Shown piece by piece: positions 1 through 7,327 of a stretch of 12,655 nt of DNA. Origin of the DNA: Opitutaceae bacterium. Lineage in GTDB: Bacteria; Verrucomicrobiota; Verrucomicrobiia; Opitutales; Opitutaceae. The notes under the pieces are model-generated. The model worked only from the letters and a program-made list of their open reading frames with translations, was not told where the DNA came from and did not search any database. Position numbers and translations under genes: made by a program. Location: assembly GCA_031254955.1 (NCBI GenBank), contig JAIRTK010000546.1, positions 1 through 12,655 of the forward strand. Direction: 5' to 3'. The first letter of the stretch is position 1, and each line of letters starts with the position of its first letter.

Positions 1-1
1 C

Positions 2-1345
2 GCCAACAGCAGCGGCTCCGCCAAAGTCGATGGACTCTGGTATAATGTTTCCAGCCTCACCGTCGGCAATAATGGCACCGGCGCGCTCATTATCGGGACG
101 ACTGGCACGGTGCGTAATAATGCGGGCAATATTGGAAATACCGCCAATAGCTTTGGAAGCGCAACCGTCGCCGGTCTGTGGAATAACATCGGCGCGCTCA
201 CCGTCGGCGTCAGCGGCACCGGTGTGCTTGCGATCTCGGGCAGCGGCACCGTGCTGAGTAATGGCGCAGCCGTCATCGGTTCCGGCGCCGGTTCAAGCGG
301 CACCGCTTCGGTGGGCGGCTTGTGGGACAATGCCGGTTCGGTCAGCGTCGGCGTCAACGGAATCGGCGCGCTCACCATTGAGAACACCGGCACCTTGCTC
401 ACGCACGACGGCGCAGTCGGCATCGGCGGCAATAACTCGTCCGGCACAGGCGTCGGCGCGATCACCGTGCACGGGGTGTTGATCAGCGACACCCGAGGAG
501 GCGGCAGCAACGGACGCTTTTATGTCGGCAACAGCGGCACCGGCTCCCTGCATATCGCATCTTCCGGCACTGTCATCAACGGCTCCGGGCTTATCGGAAA
601 TAGTGACGGAAGCAGTGGCACGGCCTCGGTAGACGGCGTTTGGTATAATGTCGCCGGGATCACGGTTGGCAACAATGGCGCCGGCGCACTCACCATCGAA
701 ACCGACGGCACGGTCCGCAACACCACGGCCAACATCGGTGCCGGCGCCACCGGCACCGGCGCCGTCATTGTGCACGGTCTTTGGGAAAACAACAATGCCT
801 TCACCGTCGGCAATCAGGGCGCGGGCACTCTCGACATCGAAAACGACGGCATCGTCCGCACCACCAATGGCGGCGCGCTGTTGGGCGCATCCATTAATTC
901 CTCCGGCAGCGCCACCATTCATGCCGGAGGCCTTTGGGAAAATTCCGGCGGCGCGTTTACCATCGCCTCCAGGGGCGCCGGCGTGCTCACCATCGAAAAC
1001 GGCGGCACATTGCGCCAGACCGGAAACACCACGCTCGGCACCTATGTCGAGGGGACCGGCACGGTCGTCGTGCGCGGCTTTTTTGAGAACACCGGCAACC
1101 TGACCATCAGCAATGCCGGCGCCGGCATTTTCGACATCGCGGCCACCGGCATCGTCCGCAGCGGCAGCGCACCGACCAGCGCCACCTACCTCGGCTATGA
1201 GGCCACTGGCTCCGGCACGGCTTTTGTTCGCGGGCTTTGGAATATCGGCGGCAATTTTATTTCAGGACGCTCTGGCGCCAGCGGGCATCTTGCCATCATC
1301 GGCAGCGGCAGCGTCACGCTTGCCCGCGCTTACACGCAAAACGCG
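2..1345 (+). repeat. LWxN passenger repeat array A, nine units plus AYTQNA cap
   Basis: Each unit reads roughly G-x-A-x-V-x-G-L-W-x-N-x-G-x-L-T-V-G-x-x-G-x-G-x-L-x-I-x-x-x-G-x-V followed by a variable turn. The Trp codon, or its equivalent, is at 38, 179, 323, 479, 641, 782, 935, 1082 and 1238, giving unit lengths of 141-162 bases (47-54 codons). Unit 4 (VHGVLISD) and unit 8 (VRGFFEN) have lost the Trp. The array ends at an AYTQNA segment (1328-1345). Regular short strands with Gly turns suggest a right-handed beta helix; that is inferred from pattern, not modelled. Confidence 0.85.
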
Positions 1346-4300
1346 ACGGCCACGCTCACGTTTGACCTCACCGGAGCAGACGGGCGGCGCGGCGCGTTTC
1401 TCTCCGCCCAAAGCGCAAGCCTGTCCGGCACGGTCGCCGTCGTCGGTTACGCGCCGGTCACAACCGGCACGAGGGCGGGCGAGCTTTCCCAAGTGCTCTT
1501 GCATTCCGACGACGCCATTTCCGGCGATTTCGATGCCAGGCTCCTGCCGGATCTTTCCAGTTATTCCAGCCCCTTCAGCTTTGTCGGGAGCTACGGGCTT
1601 TTTGTCCGCGACAACCGCGACTATCTCATCGGCGCGCGGCTCCTCTGGCACAGCGGCACCGCCATCGCCAGCGGCACGTTTGATCTCGCCGCGGGGCGGC
1701 ATTTCGATGTGGACGTGCCGCTCGACGACCAGGCGGCCCCCGGCGCATTTGACACCGGCTGGGATGGCCGCTCGCTGACCAAGACCGGCGCGGGGCTGCT
1801 CACGCTCAGCGCCACAAACACCTATACCGGCGACACGACCATCCACGCGGGCACCCTTGCCATCACGGGCCATGCCGGCGGCGCGAGCGGCGTCATCGCC
1901 GCCACGGCGGGCGGCACCGCGGCGGCTGTGGTTTCCGGGCATTGGGCCAATGCCGCTTTCCTTCGCGTCGGCCAGCGTGGCGCGGGCGCGCTGGATGTGC
2001 TCTCCAGCGGCTCCGTTTCCGCCTCGAATGTTTATCTCGGCGACGGCGCCGGCGCGCGCGGCGCCGTCACGGTGGCGGGCGGCGGCCAGCTGCAAAGCCA
2101 CAACCGCTTCCTTGTCGGGCATTCGGGCGTCGGCACGCTCGACATTCAGGCAGGCGCGTCGGTCATCGCCGGGGGCGACGAGGCCAACGCCTACGAAAGC
2201 GCCCTCGGCTATCGCGCGGGCGCCAGCGGCAGCGCGCACGTCGCCGGGCTTTGGAGCAGCAGCTATTTCTATGTCGGAAAAGCCGGCAAGGGCGTGCTCG
2301 ATATCGCAGCCGGCGGCACCGTCGTCGCCGGGCAAGGTTTTATCGGCTCCGGTTTTTCCGGCAGCGGCACGGCGCGCGTCTCCGGCCTTTGGGAAAACTC
2401 CGGCGATCTCGGCGTCGGCGACTTCGGCGCGGGCAGGCTCGATATTTTGCCAACGGGCACCGTCATCGCCCGTGATTCCACGCTCGGCATCGTCGGCAGC
2501 GGCGCGGCGCGCGTCGCCGGCCTCTGGCAAAACAACGGCAATCTGCGCAACGGCGTTGACGGCGCCGGCATCCTTTCCCTTGCCTCGACGGGCACCGTCA
2601 ACATCGCCGGCGCTTACACGCAAAACGCGCAGTCCGCGCTCCACCTCGATTTTCTTTCCGCGCGCGACGCCTACATCAACGCCGGCAGCGCCACGATTTC
2701 CGGCTCGCTCAGCGCGACCCTGGGCACCGTCAACTACGCCGCGTCCAGCCAGCTCCCCGCGCCGCGCACCTTCCTGCGCACCGCATCCGGCATCACCGGC
2801 ACGTTCACCGATGTCTCACTCACCAACGCGAACACGCCCGATTATCTCGTGCTGCGCGCCGCCGTCGTCGGCAACGATTACCAGCTCGGCCTCGGCTTGA
2901 GTTGGGAGGCCGCCGGCGCCGGCGCGCACGGCACCTTCACGCTCGACAACGGGCAAAGTTTCACGCTCGACACCGCGCTCGCCGACCAGGCTGGCAACGG
3001 CCTCGTCTGGGACGGCAAATCGCTCGCCAAGCAAGGCGCCGGCACGCTCACCCTCAGCAGCGGCAACACCTACTCCGGCACCACCACGATCCACGCGGGC
3101 AAACTCATCGCCACCGCCGCCGCCGCGCTCGGCTCCAGCCGCGTCGTCAACCACGCCGCCCTTGAGTTTGCGCCCGCCGCCGACGGCGTGTTTGCCGGCG
3201 CCATTGCCGGCTCCGGCTCGTTTGCCAAGACGGGCGCCGCCAGGCTCACGCTCACCGGCGCGTCCTTCGCCGCGGCCACCGCCAGCGTGACCGGCGGCAC
3301 ACTCTCGCTCGGCGATGCCGCGCACGCGGTCGCGGCCACCGTCGGCTCCTTCGATGTCGCCGCCGGCGCCGGCCTCGTCATGGGCCGCGACTCCACGCTC
3401 GCCGTCAGCGGCACGCTCGCCTTTGGCGGCAACGCCACGCTCGATTTCATCGTCGGCGGCGGCACAGGCCCGGCCATCACAGCGGCGGACGTGCTCATCG
3501 GCGCCGGCGCGACGCTCAACATCGCCGGCATCGGCGACGACACCGTGACGCCCTTCACGCTCCTGGCCACCACCGGCAGCATCGCCAACCAGTTCACGAC
3601 CAGCATCGGCGGCGGCGGCGCCGCCGTGGATTACCTCGCGCTCACGATCACCAAAAGCGCCGACGCCAAATCCTACCTGCTCGATGCCTCGCTGATCTGG
3701 AACCAACCCGACAACAGCCGCGCCGGCGCCTTCACCATTGATGCCGGCGCGACGTTCACGGTCGATACCGCGCTGGCCGACCGGTCCGCCAATCCCGCCA
3801 CGAACTGGGACGGCCAATCGCTCGCCAAGCAAGGCGCGGGCACGCTCATCCTGTCCGCCGCCAACACCTACACCGGCTCCACCGCGATTCACTCCGGCAC
3901 GCTGCGCCTCGCCGCCGCCAATGCCATCGCCGCCAGCACCGCCGTTGACATCGCGGACGGCGCCGCGCTCGAAGTCGCCGCGGGCGCCCAGACCCTCCAG
4001 AATATCACCGGCGAAGGCGCGATCCGCAACGCCGGCGCGATCACCTTCGCCTCCGCCGTCAGCACGACCTACTCCGGCATCATCAGCGGCGCCGGCGGCA
4101 TTGAAAAAAGCGGCGAAGGGACGCTCACCCTTTCCGGCGGCAACACCTACGCCGGCGCCACCACGATCAACGCCGGCAAACTCATCGCCGCCAACCCCGC
4201 CGCGCTTGGCGCCGGCCCGGTCGTCAACAACAGCGCGCTCGAATTTGCGCTCGTCGCGGACGGCGCCTTTGCCGGCTCCATTGCCGGCTCCGGCACCTTT

Positions 4301-7189
4301 GCCCGGACAGGCGGCTCCATGCTCACGCTCACCGGCGCGTCCTTTGCCGCCGGCGCGGCCAGCGTGACCGGAGGCACGCTCTCGCTCGGTGACGCCACTC
4401 ACGCGATCGCGGCCACGGTCGGCTCCTTCGATGTCGCCGCCCGCGCCGGCCTCGTCATGGGCCGCGACTCCACGCTCGCCGTCACCCACACGCTCGCCTT
4501 GGGCGACGGCTCCACGCTCGACTTTCTCATCGGCGCCGCTCCCGGACCGCTCATCACCGCGGGCGATGTCAGCATCGGCGCCGGCGTGACGCTCAACCTC
4601 GCCGGCATCACCGCCGGCACCGAGATTCCCATCACCCTCATCTCGGCCACCACCGGCGGCATTGCCAATGAATTTGCCACGACCATCGGCGGCACCAGCG
4701 CCGCCGCCGATTACATCACCGTCACCGCCTTCAAGACCGCCGATGCGAAATCCCTCCTGCTCGACGCCGCGCTCACCTGGAACCAGGACGACGCCACGCG
4801 CCACGGCAACTTCACCATCGGCGAAGGCGGCTCGTTCACGCTCGGGCAGGCGCTGGCTGACAACGCGGCCAATCCCGCCACGGGATGGGACGGCCAATCG
4901 CTCGCCAAGCAAGGCGCGGGCACCCTCGTCCTGACGGCGGCCAACACCTATTCCGGCACGACCTTCGTCAACGACGGCGTGCTCCAAATCGGCGGCGGCG
5001 GCAACACCGGCTCCGTTGCCGGCGCCATCGTCAACAACGCCGCGCTCGTATTTGAACGCTCCGACGCCGCGAGCCACGCCGGCGTCATCTCCGGCGCCGG
5101 CAATCTTTACCAGCAAGGCGCGGGCACGCTCACGCTCACCGCCGACAACAACTACACCGGCACGACCTTTGTCGAAGCGGGCGCCTTGCAGGTGGACGGC
5201 GCCGTCGGCGGCGCCGGCATCGTCAACAGCGGCACACTCGCCACCGGCGCGCACGGACGGCTCACCGCGCAAGTGAACAACCTCGCCGGCGCCCTCTTCA
5301 CCCACACCGGCACGCTCGCCGCGCCCCTTGTCAACGCAGGCATCGCCGCCAGCTCCGGCTTCATCGGCGGCGCCGTGGACAACACCGGCGACTTTGCCAA
5401 CAGCGGCCAACTCGACGCCGTCCTCAACAACCGCGCCCACGGCGTCGCCACCAATGCCGCCGGGGCGCTCGTTTCCGGCTCCGTGATCAACGCCGCCGAC
5501 GCCCTCTTCACCAACTCCGGCACGCTCGCCGCGCCCTGGCTCAACAGCGGCAGCGCCATCAACACCCCCGCCGGCATCGTCAGCGGCCCCGTCGCCAACG
5601 ACGCGGGCGCGACCATGGAAAACCTGGGCCGCATCCACGGCGCCCTCGCCAACGCCGGCGATTTCACCAACACCGGCGCGCTCACCGCCGCGCTCGTCAA
5701 CACCGGCACCGTCACGCATTCCGCCGGCTCGCTCGCGAGCGTGGACAACCGCGCGGGCGCCGTGTTCACCGCCGCCGGCTCCGCGCTTGTCACAGGCCGG
5801 CTCGTCAACGCCGGCCTCGCCACGGTCGGCGATCTGCCCGGCGGCGTGACCAACAGCGGCACGCTCCGCCTGGCCGATGCTTCCGCCGCGATCACCTTTG
5901 CCGGCCTCGCCAATGCCGGCCTCGTCGAGATCGGCGCGCACACGCAGTACGCCGTGCTCGATGCGGGCACGATCAGCGGCGCGGGCCGCTATGTGCTGCC
6001 CGTCAATTCCGACACCGGGGAACACAGCACGCTCGTGTTTGCCGCCATGGGCGGAAGCGACTTGCCGACCCTCGTCATCAACGCCGCCGGCGGCGGCATC
6101 CAGAACGCCGCCGCCGTGCTCAACCAAAGCGTCATCGGCCCCGGCGTGGAAAACTTCATTGTCGAAAACTTTGACTGGGGGCTGGTCGAATACGGCGGCG
6201 GCATCAACGCCGACGGCACCTGGTATTTCGACAACATGGGCTACAGCGCCGCCGGCGCGCTCGCGGGCGGCATCGTGTCGCTGCACCACGACGCCTGGAC
6301 GGCGCAGCAGCACAACCTCTCCCGGCACATGGACGGCCTGCGCTTCGCCCGCGGCCTGCAACCCGGCTCCTCCGCGAACCTGCTCGACAGCGTATGGGCC
6401 GTCACCTACGGGCAACGGCTCGACGCCGATCGCTCCATCGTCGGACGCAAATTCCACCAGGACACCTTCGGCCTGCTCGTCGGCACCGACCACGACTGGC
6501 GGCTCGGCGCCGAAGGCCGCGGCGCGCTCACGCTCGGCATCTATCTCGGCTACACCTGCGGGACGCTCACGCTCGACCGCGACTCCTCCGGCGCGGGCCA
6601 CGAAGCCCGGCTGCGCGGCACCACGGGCGGCGTCTATGCCGGCTGGGTGCACGCCACCGGCTTCTATGCGGATGCGACGCTCAACCTGGCCAGCGCCTCC
6701 AACCGCTTGGAAACGGACGATGTCCGCGCCGACTTCAGCCAATGGGATGTCGGCGGCAGCCTCGCCGTCGGACGCAAGTTCGCGCTCGGGCGCGGCTGGT
6801 TTGTCGATCCGCAGGCGCAGTTCGCCTGCATGCGCTATCTTGCCAAAAATTACACCCTCGGCCCCGACGCTCTCCGCGCCGACGATTTCGAGGCCGTGCA
6901 ACTGCGCGTCGGCGCCCGCTTTGGCCGCGCGATCCAGCTTGCCGGCGGCGGGCTTTGGCAACCCTACCTGCGTTTGGACGGCGTGGACGTGTCCACCGGC
7001 GGCGGCGAAGTCCGCGATGCCGCGGAGGGCATCCGCGCCGACATCGAAGGCTCCCGTTTTGAAATCGGCGGCGGCGTCCTGTGGCAGTTGAGCCTCCGGC
7101 ATCAATTGCGCCTCGACTACGAGGCGGGCTTCGGCAGCCACTACGACACCCCCTGGAGCCTGACCGCCGGCTTCCTCCACCGCTTCTAA
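2..7189 (+). CDS. Giant autotransporter with repeat-rich passenger and C-terminal outer-membrane beta barrel (5' partial)
   Basis: The reading frame is open from the first bases and gives 2395 visible residues. The true start and signal peptide lie upstream, and an internal GTG at 110 sits inside a repeat and is not a believable start. Order seen: nine LWxN repeats (residues about 1-440), composite PATR module (about 550-620), five LWxN repeats (about 636-875), further PATR modules (about 968-1730), an N-G repeat stalk (about 1731-1996), a short linker, and a barrel (about 2086-2395) ending ...AGFLHRF. The C-terminal Phe after an aromatic-rich strand is typical of BAM-dependent barrels. I see only two cysteines, both in the barrel, as expected for a passenger that crosses the periplasm unfolded. 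By family knowledge the barrel exports the passenger to the cell surface. No protease, lipase or other catalytic motif was recognised, so adhesin or surface-structure roles are inference. A similar gene follows 63 bases downstream. Confidence 0.93.
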   Translation, partial: ANSSGSAKVDGLWYNVSSLTVGNNGTGALIIGTTGTVRNNAGNIGNTANSFGSATVAGLWNNIGALTVGVSGTGVLAISGSGTVLSNGAAVIGSGAGSSGTASVGGLWDNAGSVSVGVNGIGALTIENTGTLLTHDGAVGIGGNNSSGTGVGAITVHGVLISDTRGGGSNGRFYVGNSGTGSLHIASSGTVINGSGLIGNSDGSSGTASVDGVWYNVAGITVGNNGAGALTIETDGTVRNTTANIGAGATGTGAVIVHGLWENNNAFTVGNQGAGTLDIENDGIVRTTNGGALLGASINSSGSATIHAGGLWENSGGAFTIASRGAGVLTIENGGTLRQTGNTTLGTYVEGTGTVVVRGFFENTGNLTISNAGAGIFDIAATGIVRSGSAPTSATYLGYEATGSGTAFVRGLWNIGGNFISGRSGASGHLAIIGSGSVTLARAYTQNATATLTFDLTGADGRRGAFLSAQSASLSGTVAVVGYAPVTTGTRAGELSQVLLHSDDAISGDFDARLLPDLSSYSSPFSFVGSYGLFVRDNRDYLIGARLLWHSGTAIASGTFDLAAGRHFDVDVPLDDQAAPGAFDTGWDGRSLTKTGAGLLTLSATNTYTGDTTIHAGTLAITGHAGGASGVIAATAGGTAAAVVSGHWANAAFLRVGQRGAGALDVLSSGSVSASNVYLGDGAGARGAVTVAGGGQLQSHNRFLVGHSGVGTLDIQAGASVIAGGDEANAYESALGYRAGASGSAHVAGLWSSSYFYVGKAGKGVLDIAAGGTVVAGQGFIGSGFSGSGTARVSGLWENSGDLGVGDFGAGRLDILPTGTVIARDSTLGIVGSGAARVAGLWQNNGNLRNGVDGAGILSLASTGTVNIAGAYTQNAQSALHLDFLSARDAYINAGSATISGSLSATLGTVNYAASSQLPAPRTFLRTASGITGTFTDVSLTNANTPDYLVLRAAVVGNDYQLGLGLSWEAAGAGAHGTFTLDNGQSFTLDTALADQAGNGLVWDGKSLAKQGAGTLTLSSGNTYSGTTTIHAGKLIATAAAALGSSRVVNHAALEFAPAADGVFAGAIAGSGSFAKTGAARLTLTGASFAAATASVTGGTLSLGDAAHAVAATVGSFDVAAGAGLVMGRDSTLAVSGTLAFGGNATLDFIVGGGTGPAITAADVLIGAGATLNIAGIGDDTVTPFTLLATTGSIANQFTTSIGGGGAAVDYLALTITKSADAKSYLLDASLIWNQPDNSRAGAFTIDAGATFTVDTALADRSANPATNWDGQSLAKQGAGTLILSAANTYTGSTAIHSGTLRLAAANAIAASTAVDIADGAALEVAAGAQTLQNITGEGAIRNAGAITFASAVSTTYSGIISGAGGIEKSGEGTLTLSGGNTYAGATTINAGKLIAANPAALGAGPVVNNSALEFALVADGAFAGSIAGSGTFARTGGSMLTLTGASFAAGAASVTGGTLSLGDATHAIAATVGSFDVAARAGLVMGRDSTLAVTHTLALGDGSTLDFLIGAAPGPLITAGDVSIGAGVTLNLAGITAGTEIPITLISATTGGIANEFATTIGGTSAAADYITVTAFKTADAKSLLLDAALTWNQDDATRHGNFTIGEGGSFTLGQALADNAANPATGWDGQSLAKQGAGTLVLTAANTYSGTTFVNDGVLQIGGGGNTGSVAGAIVNNAALVFERSDAASHAGVISGAGNLYQQGAGTLTLTADNNYTGTTFVEAGALQVDGAVGGAGIVNSGTLATGAHGRLTAQVNNLAGALFTHTGTLAAPLVNAGIAASSGFIGGAVDNTGDFANSGQLDAVLNNRAHGVATNAAGALVSGSVINAADALFTNSGTLAAPWLNSGSAINTPAGIVSGPVANDAGATMENLGRIHGALANAGDFTNTGALTAALVNTGTVTHSAGSLASVDNRAGAVFTAAGSALVTGRLVNAGLATVGDLPGGVTNSGTLRLADASAAITFAGLANAGLVEIGAHTQYAVLDAGTISGAGRYVLPVNSDTGEHSTLVFAAMGGSDLPTLVINAAGGGIQNAAAVLNQSVIGPGVENFIVENFDWGLVEYGGGINADGTWYFDNMGYSAAGALAGGIVSLHHDAWTAQQHNLSRHMDGLRFARGLQPGSSANLLDSVWAVTYGQRLDADRSIVGRKFHQDTFGLLVGTDHDWRLGAEGRGALTLGIYLGYTCGTLTLDRDSSGAGHEARLRGTTGGVYAGWVHATGFYADATLNLASASNRLETDDVRADFSQWDVGGSLAVGRKFALGRGWFVDPQAQFACMRYLAKNYTLGPDALRADDFEAVQLRVGARFGRAIQLAGGGLWQPYLRLDGVDVSTGGGEVRDAAEGIRADIEGSRFEIGGGVLWQLSLRHQLRLDYEAGFGSHYDTPWSLTAGFLHRF
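1907..2629 (+). repeat. LWxN passenger repeat array B, five units plus the same cap
   Basis: A second array of the same repeat class follows the first composite PATR module. Trp or equivalent codons are at 1943, 2084 (degenerate, Gly), 2252, 2390 and 2525, with spacing of 135-168 bases. The array ends with another AYTQNA cap. A 20-base stretch at the cap, 2610-2629, is identical to 1326-1345 at the end of array A. The whole array-plus-cap arrangement therefore appears twice within one passenger. Confidence 0.82.
3062..3870 (+). repeat. Segmental duplication within gene 1, copy 1
   Basis: This segment aligns with 4139-4950 at an offset of 1077 bases, becoming 1080 after one codon of indel. 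It encodes the end of one PATR strand, an ALEFA...GSFA(K/R)TG...LTLTGASFAA stretch, VGSFDVAA, MGRDSTLAV, a TLDF...GPxIT segment and the next Trp-led composite module. Exact matches include 42 bases (3366-3407 with 4443-4484) and 38 bases (3806-3843 with 4886-4923). Confidence 0.85.
4139..4950 (+). repeat. Segmental duplication within gene 1, copy 2
   Basis: Partner of 3062-3870. Between the copies (about 3871-4138) lies unduplicated sequence encoding a TLRLAAANAIAAS segment and a GIEKSGEGTL PATR strand. Coding frame is kept throughout, so the duplication lengthened the passenger without breaking it. Confidence 0.85.
4976..5179 (+). repeat. 68-residue GVLQIG...QQGAGTLTLTADN unit (single copy in gene 1)
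   Basis: This 204-base unit encodes GVLQIGGGG, then a VFERSDAASHAGVISGAG stretch and QQGAGTLTLTADNNYTG. It matches, at the same length of 68 residues, the two tandem units in the next gene at 10166-10369 and 10370-10573. The RSDA-x-x-H-x-G-x-ISG core is kept in all three. Confidence 0.85.
5192..5990 (+). repeat. N-G repeat stalk region of gene 1 passenger
   Basis: About 265 residues change style to short units centred on N-(S/T/A)-G-x-L and V-x-N, for example NSGTLATG, THTGTLAAPLVNAG, NSGTLAAPWLNSG, GDFANSGQLDAVLNN and GDFTNTGALTAALVN. The two GTLAAP units start 210 bases apart (about 5291 and 5501). The class differs from both the LWxN and the PATR repeats and occupies the place next to the barrel where a stalk would be expected. 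Function as a spacer is inference. Confidence 0.75.
6257..7189 (+). other. Autotransporter beta-barrel domain of gene 1
   Basis: About 310 residues of alternating hydrophobic strands, aromatic girdle residues and charged turns match the PF03797-type translocator. Recognisable stretches are VWAVTYGQR, GVYAGWVHATGFYADATLN, VGRKFALGRGWFVDPQAQF, a D-I-E-G-S-R-F-E-I-G-G-G-V strand, QLRLDYEAGFG and a final PWSLTAGFLHRF. The segment before it (about 6257-6360) is polar, with HHDAWTAQQHN, and may form the linker helix that plugs the pore. The length fits the usual barrel of roughly 270-300 residues. Confidence 0.88.
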
Positions 7190-7252
7190 ACAAACCATCA
7201 GCTCCCACAATAACAACGCGCATTCGCATCACCTCTTCCCCCACGTCTCATC
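7190..7252 (+). other. 63-base intergenic gap, no terminator or clear Shine-Dalgarno
   Basis: The gap separates two same-strand genes that are in the same phase; a second in-frame TAA at 7211-7213 backs up the stop at 7187-7189. I see no GC hairpin with T-run, so read-through transcription into the second gene is likely. The 25 bases before the ATG at 7253 are pyrimidine-rich (acctcttcccccacgtctc), with no AGGAG-like site at the usual distance. Confidence 0.6.
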
Positions 7253-7327
7253 ATGCATACCACACGCATAACATCCATCTGCCTCGCTTGCCTTGCCCTC
7301 ACCGCCATTGCGCCCGCTCTTCATGCA
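7253..7327 (+). other. Sec signal peptide of gene 2
   Basis: There is a basic residue at position 5, then a hydrophobic core rich in Ile, Leu and Ala, then small residues. Cleavage could fall after APA (residue 22) or after LHA (residue 25), just before GGNW. Cysteines at 10 and 13 lie inside the core but do not make a proper lipobox, so a lipoprotein is unlikely. Confidence 0.85.

Larger units (their letters stand above)
1646..5188 (+). repeat. Autotransporter-associated beta-strand (PATR) modules of gene 1
   Basis: Four copies of a composite module occur. Each starts at a conserved Trp (1646, 2903, 3698, 4778), continues with a G-x-F-(T/D)-(L/I) strand and an AL-x-D type segment, then reaches WDGxSL(A/T)KxGAGTLxL...NTYTG...G-x-L (1760-1858, 3008-3106, 3806-3904, 4886-4984). 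Two extra PATR strands lack the Trp leader (4097-4183 and 5102-5188). The KxGxGxLxLxxxNxYxGxTxxxxGxL pattern is the hallmark of PF12951/TIGR02601, which occurs in passengers of type Va autotransporters. The span also contains LWxN array B and unrelated connecting segments. Confidence 0.9.

Noticed and set aside
41..48. TATAAT at 42-47 and again at 643-648, resembling a -10 promoter box
   Set aside because: Both lie inside the codons for L-W-Y-N or V-W-Y-N in the LWxN repeats, and I see no paired -35 box or gene start after them.
110..112. GTG as possible start of gene 1
   Set aside because: The frame is open to the window edge, and residues before it (VDGLWYN...LTVGNNGTGAL) are a clear repeat unit, so the gene begins upstream.
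3891..4060. GC-rich short repeats considered as CRISPR-like or VNTR DNA
   Set aside because: Repeats here and elsewhere follow codon periodicity and protein strand patterns; there are no constant repeats with unique spacers outside coding frames.
2816..7216. Very long open frame (1466 codons) on the minus strand opposite gene 1
   Set aside because: It is a mirror of strongly GC-biased codons: the product is a low-complexity Gly/Ala/Arg/Glu/Asp chain with no domain, and it lies wholly against an evident autotransporter with real motifs and a barrel. Shorter shadow frames on both strands were dismissed for the same reason.
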